64,000 nucleotides of DNA, taken from NCBI GenBank assembly GCA_902602515.1, contig CACKRG010000001.1, positions 1 to 64,000 of the forward strand. The letters run 5' to 3'. Shown here piece after piece: positions 46,104 to 54,683 of the stretch. Source of the stretch: an uncultured Alphaproteobacteria bacterium (GTDB lineage: Bacteria; Pseudomonadota; Alphaproteobacteria; HIMB59; GCA-002718135). The notes below the pieces were generated by a model. It was not told the DNA's origin. It ran no database searches and saw only the letters and a program-made list of their open reading frames with translations. Made by a program: the position numbers and the translations under genes. Every line of letters starts with the position of its first letter. The first letter of the stretch is position 1.

Positions 46104-47537
46104 ATGGATCAATACAAAAATTTTATAGATGGTAAGTGGATAGAAAGTGAATCAAAAGAAACAATCAAAGTTGATGATCCAGCTAATGGTAAGATTATTG
46201 GCGAAATAAGTTGTGCAAATAAAAATGAAGTAGATCTTGCAGTTGATGCTGCGAGAAGATCTTTTGAAAGTAGAGTGCTTGTTGACATGCCTTTGTTAGC
46301 TAGAGCAAAACTGATGCGAAGAATTGCTGATGAAACTAGAAAGATTGCTAAAGAAGGTGGTGAGCTTCTTTGTTATGAAAATGGTAAAACTTTAGGTGCA
46401 GCAGTGAAAGAATTTAATGATGTTGCAGATATGTTTGATTATTATGCTGGTCTCACTGACAAGCTTGAAGGTAAAACTATTCCAGTTTCAACAAATGTTT
46501 TTGATTATACAGTTTTAGAACCATTTGGTGTTTCAGCACATATTGTTCCATGGAATTATCCATTATCTATGATTGGAAGATCATTATCATGTTCATTTGC
46601 TACTGGTAACTCGACTATAATAAAAACAGCGGAGTTAACTCCTTTATCTGCTACAGTTTTTGCTAAAGCTTTAATAAATGCTGAAGTTCCTAATGGATTA
46701 ATAAATATAATATGTGGTTATGGAAACGAAGCTGGATCGTATTTAGTATCTCACGAAGATGTTAATCATGTTGTCTTTACCGGATCAGTAGCAACAGGTA
46801 AAAAAATTCTTCATGCATGTGCTGACAAAGCAATTCCAGCTGTAGTAGAATTAGGAGGTAAGTCAGCAGGAATTGTATACCCAGATGCAAATATCGATGA
46901 TATTCTTTACAGTGCTAGACACGGAATTTTTGGAGTAGCTGGTCAAATATGTACCGCTATGTCTAGATTAGTTGTTCACAAATCTATTAAAGATGAAGTG
47001 GTAGATAAATTAGTTGATTTAAGTAAGTCACTAAAAATTGGTCCAGGTATCGAAAAAGACACTGATCTAACTCCTGTAATATCTGAAAACCAACTTCAAA
47101 AAGTTGAAGGCTATGCTAGATCTGGAATTCAAGAAGGAGCAGTAGCAGCTCATGGTGGTAAAAGAGTTGAACGTGATGGATATTTTATGGAGCCAACAAT
47201 TCTAAATAATGTCAAACAAGATATGACAGTTGCTAGAGAAGAAATATTTGGACCAGTATTATCTGTTCTTGAATATGAGGATCAAGAGGAAGCAATAAAA
47301 ATTGCCAATGATACAGATTATGGTTTAGGGGCAGGTGTATTCACCAAAGATCTGAAAAAAGCTTCGTGGACAGCTAGCAAGTTAGAAGCTGGACAAGTTT
47401 ATGTCAATAAATGGTTTACAGGAAATCACGCGACTCCCTTTGGAGGCTATAAACAATCTGGGTATAGTCGTGAAAAAGGTATAGATGGATTAAAATCGTA
47501 TCTTCAAGTTAAGAATGTAGGTATTAGCTTAAGCTAA
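46104..47537 (+). CDS. Aldehyde dehydrogenase (betaine-aldehyde / gamma-aminobutyraldehyde type)
   Basis: A 477-residue NAD-dependent enzyme. N151 (VPWNYPLSMIGR), E249 (VVELGGKSAG) and C283 (VAGQICTAMSR) form the active site; NKWFTGNHATPFGGYKQSGY is near the end. It is encoded alone on the plus strand, divergent from the GS-homologue operon and convergent to an aldehyde dehydrogenase remnant. Aminoaldehyde oxidation in the polyamine route is likely. Its tail differs from the remnant, so the remnant is not a recent duplicate. Confidence 0.9.
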   Translation: MDQYKNFIDGKWIESESKETIKVDDPANGKIIGEISCANKNEVDLAVDAARRSFESRVLVDMPLLARAKLMRRIADETRKIAKEGGELLCYENGKTLGAAVKEFNDVADMFDYYAGLTDKLEGKTIPVSTNVFDYTVLEPFGVSAHIVPWNYPLSMIGRSLSCSFATGNSTIIKTAELTPLSATVFAKALINAEVPNGLINIICGYGNEAGSYLVSHEDVNHVVFTGSVATGKKILHACADKAIPAVVELGGKSAGIVYPDANIDDILYSARHGIFGVAGQICTAMSRLVVHKSIKDEVVDKLVDLSKSLKIGPGIEKDTDLTPVISENQLQKVEGYARSGIQEGAVAAHGGKRVERDGYFMEPTILNNVKQDMTVAREEIFGPVLSVLEYEDQEEAIKIANDTDYGLGAGVFTKDLKKASWTASKLEAGQVYVNKWFTGNHATPFGGYKQSGYSREKGIDGLKSYLQVKNVGISLS

Positions 47538-47542
47538 TATTC

Positions 47543-47845
47543 TTAGCCCATAGTAAAAGGATCACTCATTGGTTTTTGAGAAGTATTAAACCAAGTAGTC
47601 TTAACTCTTGTGTATTCTTTTATCGACTCCTGACCTGCCTCTTTGTCATATCCGCTATCTTTCATACCACCAAATGGAACCATTGGTGAAATTAATCGAT
47701 AAGTATTTACAAATACTATACCAGCCCTGATTGCTTTTGAAACTCTCATTCCTCTTCCTAAATCTTTTGTATAAACTCCAGATGATAAACCATACTTATT
47801 ATCATTCATAAGATTTATTAGTTCTTCTTCGTTTTCAAATTTCAT
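47543..47845 (-). pseudogene. Aldehyde dehydrogenase remnant (C-terminal ~100 residues)
   Basis: A 100-codon frame matches only the last fifth of an aldehyde dehydrogenase: FENEEELINLMNDNKYGL, AGIVFVNTYRLISPMVPFGG, MKDSGYDKEAG and the tail TSQKPMSDPFTMG. In-frame translation upstream meets a stop about 30 bases before the ATG, and the next 116 bp to the DadA-like gene do not code for the missing domains in any frame I tried. So the cofactor domain and catalytic cysteine are lost. It lies downstream of the DadA-like gene on the same strand, probably once its operon partner. Confidence 0.75.
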
Positions 47846-47961
47846 TATAATAAAATTTATATTAAGTTACGACCGATCCCACTTTCGTAATGACTTTACG
47901 CTGAGTTATGTATCGTTAACATATATTATCACTAATATTGCCTTAGTTGCAATAATTTAAG

Positions 47962-49191
47962 CTAGAATCTAGATGGAGAATATGCACTAATATCAATATT
48001 TGGTATATGGTCTCGCGATAAACTATCAATTATTTTCCCTGTAACCGCACCTAATGTCCAACCAATATGCTGATGACCGAAGGCATATATTACATTATTA
48101 TTTTTTTGAGATTTTCCAATTATTGGTAAAGAGTCAGGCAAAGTAGGTCTTCTACCCATCCAAGTAGATTTCACATTACCTAATTGAGGAAGTACTTTTC
48201 TTGATTGTCTTTCAATCATTTCAATTCGTGAACTATTTGGCGATTTATTTAATCCTGCTATCTCAACAGTTCCCGCTGCTCTTACACCATCATGAATTTG
48301 TATTAAATAAAATCCAGATTCTGACCAAGCAACTGGACGCTTTATTAGTTTTTCATCTGTTTCAAATAAAATATGGTAACCCCTTTCGGTATCTAATGGA
48401 AATTTATCGCCAATCATTTTCGCAATTTCATTTGACCAAGCACCTGCACAAACAATTATTTTATCAAAATTAATTCTTTGAGTTCCTAGAGATAATTCTA
48501 TACTTTTTTCTTTCTGAATAAGGTTATTTACATTTTGCTTTATATAAATACCTCCTAAATCTAAAAACTTTTCAAAAATTTTAGTACTTATCGCTAAAGG
48601 ATTTGTTGTATGCCTTGAGCCAGTAAATAATTGGCCTGCATAATAAACATCAGCAATATTTGGTTCCAATTCTTTAACTTGCTCTTTGTTTAAATTTCTA
48701 ACCTTAACTCTATTATTTTTTCTAATGATATTGGCATACTCATAATCGTCTAAAGATTTTTTAGTATCAAATAAATATAAATTCTCTTCATGGCTAATAT
48801 ACTCTTGAACATTAACTTCTTTAAATATTTCATCATAAGATATCTGAGAATGTTTTAATAAGTTTGTAAGTGAGCTAGCTATTTCATCAACTTTTTCTTT
48901 TTTACAATTCTTTAAGAAACTTAATGCCCATGGTAAATGTTTAACAATATAAAAAAAATCAACTGCCAAAGGACCATCTTTTTTTAGAAGCATTTTAGGT
49001 ATATCCCAAATCAATCCAGGATAATTCACAGGTACATTAGCGTAATCAGCAAAACTACATGCGTGACCAAAACTTGTCATTGTACCGGGATCTTCTCTAT
49101 CAATAAGAGTTACTCTTAATCCAGATTTTTTTAAAAAATAAGCACAACAGATACCTACTATTCCAGCTCCGACGACAGCAATATTTTTCAC
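47962..49191 (-). CDS. FAD-dependent amino-acid/amine dehydrogenase (DadA-like)
   Basis: A 409-residue DAO-family flavoprotein. FAD motif AVVGAGIVGICCAYFLKKSG at 5-24, DREDPGTMTSFGHACSFADY in the flavin loop, and WMGRRPTLPDSLPIIG plus FGHQHIGWTLG at the C-terminus, as in D-amino-acid dehydrogenase small subunit. The gene starts with GTG at 49191, which gives the correct position of the FAD motif. It follows the PotC-like permease gene by 5 bp, so an imported amine or D-amino acid is its likely substrate. Confidence 0.85.
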   Translation of the reverse strand: MKNIAVVGAGIVGICCAYFLKKSGLRVTLIDREDPGTMTSFGHACSFADYANVPVNYPGLIWDIPKMLLKKDGPLAVDFFYIVKHLPWALSFLKNCKKEKVDEIASSLTNLLKHSQISYDEIFKEVNVQEYISHEENLYLFDTKKSLDDYEYANIIRKNNRVKVRNLNKEQVKELEPNIADVYYAGQLFTGSRHTTNPLAISTKIFEKFLDLGGIYIKQNVNNLIQKEKSIELSLGTQRINFDKIIVCAGAWSNEIAKMIGDKFPLDTERGYHILFETDEKLIKRPVAWSESGFYLIQIHDGVRAAGTVEIAGLNKSPNSSRIEMIERQSRKVLPQLGNVKSTWMGRRPTLPDSLPIIGKSQKNNNVIYAFGHQHIGWTLGAVTGKIIDSLSRDHIPNIDISAYSPSRF

Positions 49192-49196
49192 TTTTT

Positions 49197-50093
49197 TTAT
49201 CTAGCTTTAATACCGCGTAGTCTTTCAGCTCTCCTTCTTAGTAATTCTACTGTCGTTAATAGAACAATTGAAAGTATAACTAAACATGTTGCCATACATA
49301 AAATTACTGGACTAATTTCTTGACGTATACCAGCCCACATTTGTTTTGGTATTGTAAGCTGATCAATACTTGCCATAAACATTACAATTACAACTTCATC
49401 AAAAGAGGTGATAAATGCAAATAAAGCTCCTGAAATAATTCCTGGTAAGATTAAGGGCATAATGACTTTAAAGAATGTTCTCATTGGTTTTGCGCCTAAA
49501 CTTTGAGCTGCTTTAACCATGTTCATGTCAAAGCCAACCAATGTGGCAGTTACAGTAATTACAACAAAAGGTGTTGCTAATGCTACATGAGCTAATATTA
49601 CACCGGTAAAAGTATACACGAGATTAATTCGTGCATAGAAAAAAAACATTCCAGCAGCAGTTATTATTAATGGAACAATCATTGGTGAAATTAGTATTGA
49701 CATTATAAGTGCTTTGTAAGGCATATGAGGTCTGCTTAACCCCAATGCTGCCATTGTACCAAGAACAGTTGCTATGAAAGTGGCAATAATTCCAATATAA
49801 AAACTATTAACAGTTCCCTTCATCCATTTTGTTGAACAAGGTACAGTTGAAGAAACAACTTCAGCACTGCAATCTCCAATCATATTTCTGTACCATCTTA
49901 AAGACCAGGCTTCAGGATCAGGAGGCCATGCTAACATACCTTCTGTAAATACCATGAATGGTGAGACACTGAATGATATTGGTACAATTGCTATTAGTGG
50001 TGCAACTAAAAAAAAGAACACAACAGCACAAAAAAATAAATAAGCATAATAATAAGTTCTTTGAATTGGAGTTGCGTAAGTTGGTAATGCCAT
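49197..50093 (-). CDS. ABC permease, PotC-like
   Basis: A 298-residue inner-membrane permease with six helices. The EAA loop is AAQSLGAKPMRTFFKVIMPL near 194-213. A periplasmic loop with cysteines (GDCSAEVVSSTVPCSTKW) follows the first helix. Sequence type is polyamine/2-aminoethylphosphonate/opine permeases. It pairs with the PotB-like gene 2 bp upstream. Confidence 0.9.
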   Translation of the reverse strand: MALPTYATPIQRTYYYAYLFFCAVVFFFLVAPLIAIVPISFSVSPFMVFTEGMLAWPPDPEAWSLRWYRNMIGDCSAEVVSSTVPCSTKWMKGTVNSFYIGIIATFIATVLGTMAALGLSRPHMPYKALIMSILISPMIVPLIITAAGMFFFYARINLVYTFTGVILAHVALATPFVVITVTATLVGFDMNMVKAAQSLGAKPMRTFFKVIMPLILPGIISGALFAFITSFDEVVIVMFMASIDQLTIPKQMWAGIRQEISPVILCMATCLVILSIVLLTTVELLRRRAERLRGIKAR

Positions 50094-50095
50094 AT

Positions 50096-51361
50096 TTATC
50101 CTAGTTTAATATTATCTATGCCAACAATTTTATTATAAAGCCAATAAAATATTAACATAAAGCCAAGGAGAATTGCTCCCAGTGCTGCTGTTAATCCCCA
50201 GTTAAGGGTTGTTTTAAGATGATATGCAATCCAACTGCCAATTAACTTACCATCTTTACCTCCAACTAATTCAGGAGTAATAAAATATCCAATTGCCAAA
50301 ACAAAAACCAACAATCCACCTGCACTCATACCTGGTATGGTCTGAGGAAGATAAACTCTCCAAAAAGCCATAGCTGGTTTTGCACCTAAATTTTGTGCAG
50401 CTCTCATATGGCTTTTAGGAATTACTCTCATTACACTATAAAGGGGAAGTATCATAAAAGGTAATAATATTTGAGTCATTGCTATGAGTGTTCCAGTTTC
50501 ATTATAAACCATAGCTATTCTTCCATCATCACTAAGTATTCCTAACCAAACCAAAACACCATTAATAACACCTTTTTGTTGAAGCATTACTATCCAGGCA
50601 GTTGTTCTAACAAGTAAAGAAGTCCAAAATGGAAGTAAAACAAATATCATGAGAAGATTACTATATCTTAATGGTAAATTGGCTAATAAGTGCGCAACAG
50701 GAAATCCGAGAATTAAACAAAAAACTGTTACGTAAATACTAACTTTTAATGTTTTTAACCATGTTTGAACATAAACCCTTCTATCTTCTTCTTGTTGAAC
50801 AACATTTAGTTCTTGATCAAATGTTCGATCTATTGCATTCCAATAATAGATTGATGTTTGATTATTTACCATTTGACCCATTGCATACCAATAAGTTGGA
50901 TCTGCCCATTTTTCATTGGCCTCTATTAAAAAGTCTTTATAATTGTCAGGTAATTCATCCTTTTTAACTGCTTTTTTTATTGCTCTGGATGTTTTTTTAA
51001 TTAGACTTTTCCATCCCGACTTAGAATAATTCATTCTTGTTAATGCTCTGCCAACTTGGATTTTATCACCATAAGCAAGTTCTTCGAATAAAGCTCTGTA
51101 AACTTCCTCTGGAGGTAGCTCATCTTTTTCCTTGTCCCATTTTTTATATTCTTCGAATGTATTTGGAAAAACAGTATTTATTTGACTATCATCGACACTT
51201 CTAAGAAGCATATCCCCTATAGGCATTACAAATGTAACAATAATAAAAAGCAATAGAGGAAAAACTAATAAAAAAGCTCTGATTTTATTTCTTCGCTCAG
51301 CCTTTTTTAGACTTTGTTTTAATGGAACACCATCCGTCGTTAGTAATTCTGCACTAGAAAT
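50096..51361 (-). CDS. ABC permease, PotB-like, with probable AUU start
   Basis: 421 residues if read from ATT at 51361. The shortest standard start (TTG at 51253) would cut into the first membrane helix. The in-frame upstream codons encode a basic N-terminus typical for this family (TDGVPLKQSLKKAERRNK, then the helix RAFLLVFPLLLFIIV). A perfect AGGAGG lies 4 bases before the ATT, and no ATG, GTG or TTG lies between. A loop of about 130 residues (about 60-195) separates helices 1 and 2. The EAA loop is AQNLGAKPAMAFWRVYLPQT. Confidence 0.85.
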   Translation of the reverse strand: MSSAELLTTDGVPLKQSLKKAERRNKIRAFLLVFPLLLFIIVTFVMPIGDMLLRSVDDSQINTVFPNTFEEYKKWDKEKDELPPEEVYRALFEELAYGDKIQVGRALTRMNYSKSGWKSLIKKTSRAIKKAVKKDELPDNYKDFLIEANEKWADPTYWYAMGQMVNNQTSIYYWNAIDRTFDQELNVVQQEEDRRVYVQTWLKTLKVSIYVTVFCLILGFPVAHLLANLPLRYSNLLMIFVLLPFWTSLLVRTTAWIVMLQQKGVINGVLVWLGILSDDGRIAMVYNETGTLIAMTQILLPFMILPLYSVMRVIPKSHMRAAQNLGAKPAMAFWRVYLPQTIPGMSAGGLLVFVLAIGYFITPELVGGKDGKLIGSWIAYHLKTTLNWGLTAALGAILLGFMLIFYWLYNKIVGIDNIKLG

Positions 51362-51378
51362 AAAACCTCCTAAATTAA

Positions 51379-51402
51379 AAAGGCGAGATAAATCTCGCCT
51401 TT
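51379..51402 (-). terminator. Hairpin between binding-protein and PotB-like genes
   Basis: A 10-bp stem (AAAGGCGAGA with TCTCGCCTTT) and 4-base loop (TAAA; TTTA in the transcript) lie 31 bp after the binding-protein stop and 8 bases before the AGGAGG of the PotB-like gene. On the minus strand only short T and A stretches follow. It probably attenuates or stabilises the upstream mRNA so that more binding protein than permease is made. Confidence 0.75.
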
Positions 51403-51433
51403 AAATTAAATTATTGTAGTTAATATATCAAGC

Positions 51434-52537
51434 TTAGTTACCCATCCAAGCTGCATAACGTTCATTAATTTCTGCACCGTTATCTGACCACCACTGTGGA
51501 TCACTTACGATTGAAACTGCTAAACGCTCTGGAGTGTTAGGCATATGAGGCATGATATCTACACCACCTGGTCCCCATGGTTCATTATTTACAATGATTG
51601 GAATACCAGAAGCTCTCATTGGTCCATAAGTAATATACTTTGCTTGCTCAGCTTGTGCTTCAGGAGTTGAAGCGTGCCACATGAAATCAAGAGCAGCTTC
51701 TCTGTTAGGAGCACCAGTTGTTAAACATAGATATTCTTGGTCAAGAACTTGGCCTTCCCAAATATATTCAAAGTTTTCACCTTCAGCAAGGTTAGCTGCA
51801 CCTACACGTCCGTTATAAGCAATAGCCATTACAACCTCACCACTTTTTACCAATTCAAGTGGTTTTGAACCTGAAGACCAGAATACAACATGATCTTTAA
51901 TTGTATCAAGTTTTTCAAATGCTCTATCAAGTGCACCAGTTTGTTTTTCTAAAACTGTAGGTACTGCATTTGGTTCTACACCATCTGCAACCATCGCTTT
52001 TTCAATTATACCGGTAGCCCATGTATGAATACCTCTTTTACCTGGAAATTTTTCCACATCAAAGAAATCAGCCATGCTATCAGGTTTTTCACCTGGGAAA
52101 GCATCTGGATCATAGAATACTACGTAAGTCCAGAAAATTTGTGGAACACAACAATCCCAACCTGAGTGATACTCAAGTCCGTTATTTTCCATATCCTCTG
52201 CCATTGACTCACCGTCTGGACCAGGAGCAGCATTAGCTGCAATCTCGTCAGAAATATCTTCGAATAATCCTTCGTCACAACCAGTGATTGCATCACCAGG
52301 TAATACATCAACTAGATCCCATGTTACGCTTCCACTCTCTACTTGAGCTCTAACTTCTCCTAAACCTCCGTTGTAGTTTTCGAATACAATTGAGCTAGGA
52401 TCAGAATATGTGTCAGCATATGCTTTTTGTTGACTTTCTGTATAGGCACCACCCCAAGATGCGACAGTTACAGCACTAGCTGCAAATGGCGCAAAAATTA
52501 CTGATGCGAATAAGAAGGCTTTTAAAAATTTAGACAT
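51434..52537 (-). CDS. ABC substrate-binding protein, PotD/PotF-like
   Basis: A 367-residue periplasmic protein. Signal peptide 1-22 (LKAFLFASVIFAPFAASA) cut before VTVASWGG. Family marks are SWGGAYTESQQKAYAD, WDLVDVLPGDA, KFPGKRGIHTW and VMAIAYNGRV. A GGAGGATA ribosome site precedes the ATG. The likely ligand is a polyamine or related amine, supported by downstream GS-homologue and aldehyde dehydrogenase genes. An acidic surface and two cysteine pairs (DCCVPQ) are visible. Confidence 0.9.
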   Translation of the reverse strand: MSKFLKAFLFASVIFAPFAASAVTVASWGGAYTESQQKAYADTYSDPSSIVFENYNGGLGEVRAQVESGSVTWDLVDVLPGDAITGCDEGLFEDISDEIAANAAPGPDGESMAEDMENNGLEYHSGWDCCVPQIFWTYVVFYDPDAFPGEKPDSMADFFDVEKFPGKRGIHTWATGIIEKAMVADGVEPNAVPTVLEKQTGALDRAFEKLDTIKDHVVFWSSGSKPLELVKSGEVVMAIAYNGRVGAANLAEGENFEYIWEGQVLDQEYLCLTTGAPNREAALDFMWHASTPEAQAEQAKYITYGPMRASGIPIIVNNEPWGPGGVDIMPHMPNTPERLAVSIVSDPQWWSDNGAEINERYAAWMGN

Positions 52538-52666
52538 ATATATCCTCCTATTTTTTTAGTTAACTAATCTTAAGATTATGTCTGTAATGATGCCGTAATA
52601 ACATGTAGCTTGATGAAAAAAAAGGCTTAAAAATAAAAAAAAGTCGCAGTATTCTGGGAAATAAAT

Positions 52667-53755
52667 CTAGATATCCAAAGCTCTAACATCTTCAGAGTTC
52701 CAACTTAAATTTAAAGTATCACCTTCTTTATGATTAAAGCTTCCTTCATTTGGTACTTTGACAATGAATTCATTATTGCCACAAACATCTAACCTAGCTC
52801 TTATATGGTCTCCAAGATAAATTAGTTCTTCGATTTTTCCTTCAAATGAATTTAAGCTATTATTACTTGAGTCAATTGAAACTCTCTCCGGTCTTATTGA
52901 TAATTGAGTTTTTTCTCCAACTTCACTTACGTTTACTTTAAGCGCTTTAACTGTTCCATGATTATTATCAAGATCAACTTCACAAGTGCTGTCATTAATC
53001 TCTTTAACAACACCATTTAAAGTATTGTTTTCTCCTATAAATTTTGCAACAAAAGAGTTTTCAGGTTTTTCATATAATATATCTGGCGTAGATAATTGCT
53101 GTACAACTCCATCATTAAAAACTGCAATTCTATTTGACATTGTTAAAGCTTCACTCTGATCATGTGTTACATAAACAACAGTAATTCCAATTCTATCGTG
53201 AATATGTTTTATTTCATATTGCATTTGCTCTCTTAAATTTTTGTCTAATGCACCAAGGGGTTCATCCATCAAAACAAGTCTAGGCTCAAATACTAATGCT
53301 CTCGCTAGAGCTACTCTCTGCTGTTGACCACCTGATAATTGTGCAGGAAATCTTGTTCCAAAATTTCCCAATTCTACCATATCAAGTGCTTTTTGAACTT
53401 TCTTTTGTGTTTCAGATTTAGATATCTTTCTCACTTCGAGTGGAAAGGCTAAGTTTTCTTGAACAGTCATGTGTGGAAATAAAGCATAATTTTGGAAAAC
53501 CATTCCAATTTCTCTTTCGTAAGGTGGTATTTTACTTATAGGTTTTGTATCGAGAAAAATTTCACCATTGGTTGGTGTTTCAAAACCTGCTAACATCATT
53601 AATGTTGTAGTTTTCCCAGAACCAGATGGCCCTAACATTGTTACAAATTCTCCCTTGGCAATGTCTAAGTTTAAATTTTTAACAACTAAAACTTCTCCAT
53701 CATAGCTTTTGTCAATTTTCTCAAATTTTACGAAACTTTGTGATGAGTCATTCAT
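52667..53755 (-). CDS. ABC ATPase, PotA-like
   Basis: A 362-residue ATP-binding subunit. Walker A GPSGSGKTT at 42-50, signature LSGGQQQRVALARAL near 145, Walker B LVLMDEPLGALD, and the switch histidine in YVTHDQSEA. The C-terminal TOBE domain starts near 250 (KFIGENNTLNGVV, QLSIRPERVSID). It is the first gene of the minus-strand run PotA, binding protein, PotB, PotC, DadA-like. A 129-bp gap follows before the binding-protein gene, room for a second promoter. Confidence 0.92.
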   Translation of the reverse strand: MNDSSQSFVKFEKIDKSYDGEVLVVKNLNLDIAKGEFVTMLGPSGSGKTTTLMMLAGFETPTNGEIFLDTKPISKIPPYEREIGMVFQNYALFPHMTVQENLAFPLEVRKISKSETQKKVQKALDMVELGNFGTRFPAQLSGGQQQRVALARALVFEPRLVLMDEPLGALDKNLREQMQYEIKHIHDRIGITVVYVTHDQSEALTMSNRIAVFNDGVVQQLSTPDILYEKPENSFVAKFIGENNTLNGVVKEINDSTCEVDLDNNHGTVKALKVNVSEVGEKTQLSIRPERVSIDSSNNSLNSFEGKIEELIYLGDHIRARLDVCGNNEFIVKVPNEGSFNHKEGDTLNLSWNSEDVRALDI

Positions 53756-53819
53756 ATATATTTTGTAATGGTGCTTGAATAACTGCCAGAAAACAAATAG
53801 TCAAAAGTTAATTTAAAAA

Positions 53820-54683
53820 ATGTTCATATTTGGAGTTATTTTCGCATTAGTAGCTGGGATTTTATTTGGTTTAATAGGCCCTACTACCAAAATTGCTTAC
53901 AATGCAGGTGCGTCTGTTGGATTAGCAATTTTTTTGAGATATGCGGTTGCATCTATTATTATACTGCCATTTGTTCCATTTCAAAAAAACCTTATAAGTA
54001 ATTATAAAAAAAATTTCAGATACTTTTTGTCTATTGCAGTTGGTTCAATATTTTTAACTCTTGGATTATTAACTTCAGTCATTTTTATCGAAGTAAGTTT
54101 AACCATTCTCATTTTTTGTCTTTATCCAATATATGTGCTTCTTTACTCCATAATTATTGATAAAGAAAAAATTTTATTAACCGTAAAAATTCTTTTTTTT
54201 ATAACTTTTTTAGGAATTGTTATGGTTCTTGGACCATCATTTAAAGTAATAAATATAGTGGGTATTCTTTTAGCGATTGTTGCATCTCTTGGTGCCACAA
54301 GCATGATTATAATTAATCAAAAAATGTCTTTAAAAAATATTTCACCAATACCTATCAATATTTTTATAAATATTTTTAATACTATTTTCTTTTTTATAAT
54401 ATTAAAAATTTTTTTTTCATTAAGCTTTAGTTTTTCTATGAATATTTATCTTTTAATTTTAATTCCTTCAATTTGTTATAGTTTTGCACTTTTATCACAA
54501 TTAATTGCAATTCCTAAAATAGGTCAATCTTACACTGCTTTATTTCTTTACTTAGAGCCAGTTGTGGGTGTTCTTGGTGCAGTTTTTTTATTAAATGAAA
54601 ATTTAGAAACTTATCAAATTACTGGGGCTTTTATAGTGATCGTAAGTTTATTATTAGCCTCTTATATTAGTAGTAAAAATTAG
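53820..54683 (+). CDS. DMT-superfamily transporter (EamA)
   Basis: A 287-residue protein with about ten hydrophobic helices in two EamA halves; the second repeat begins near 150 (GILLAIVASLGATSMIIINQ) and ends with the typical YLEPVVGVLGAVFLLNENL. Members export or import amino acids and small metabolites. It is divergent from potA and overlaps the convergent dipeptidase gene by 4 bp. Substrate unknown. Confidence 0.85.
   Translation: MFIFGVIFALVAGILFGLIGPTTKIAYNAGASVGLAIFLRYAVASIIILPFVPFQKNLISNYKKNFRYFLSIAVGSIFLTLGLLTSVIFIEVSLTILIFCLYPIYVLLYSIIIDKEKILLTVKILFFITFLGIVMVLGPSFKVINIVGILLAIVASLGATSMIIINQKMSLKNISPIPINIFINIFNTIFFFIILKIFFSLSFSFSMNIYLLILIPSICYSFALLSQLIAIPKIGQSYTALFLYLEPVVGVLGAVFLLNENLETYQITGAFIVIVSLLLASYISSKN

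Noticed and set aside
46104-47845. Tandem duplication explaining the aldehyde dehydrogenase remnant
   Set aside because: The remnant's tail (PMSDPFTMG) and internal residues differ clearly from the intact neighbour, and they lie on opposite strands.
47846-47961. Search for the missing part of the decayed aldehyde dehydrogenase or a small RNA
   Set aside because: None of the translations resembles the enzyme, and only a weak GTTA...TAAC repeat is seen; I see no supported feature.
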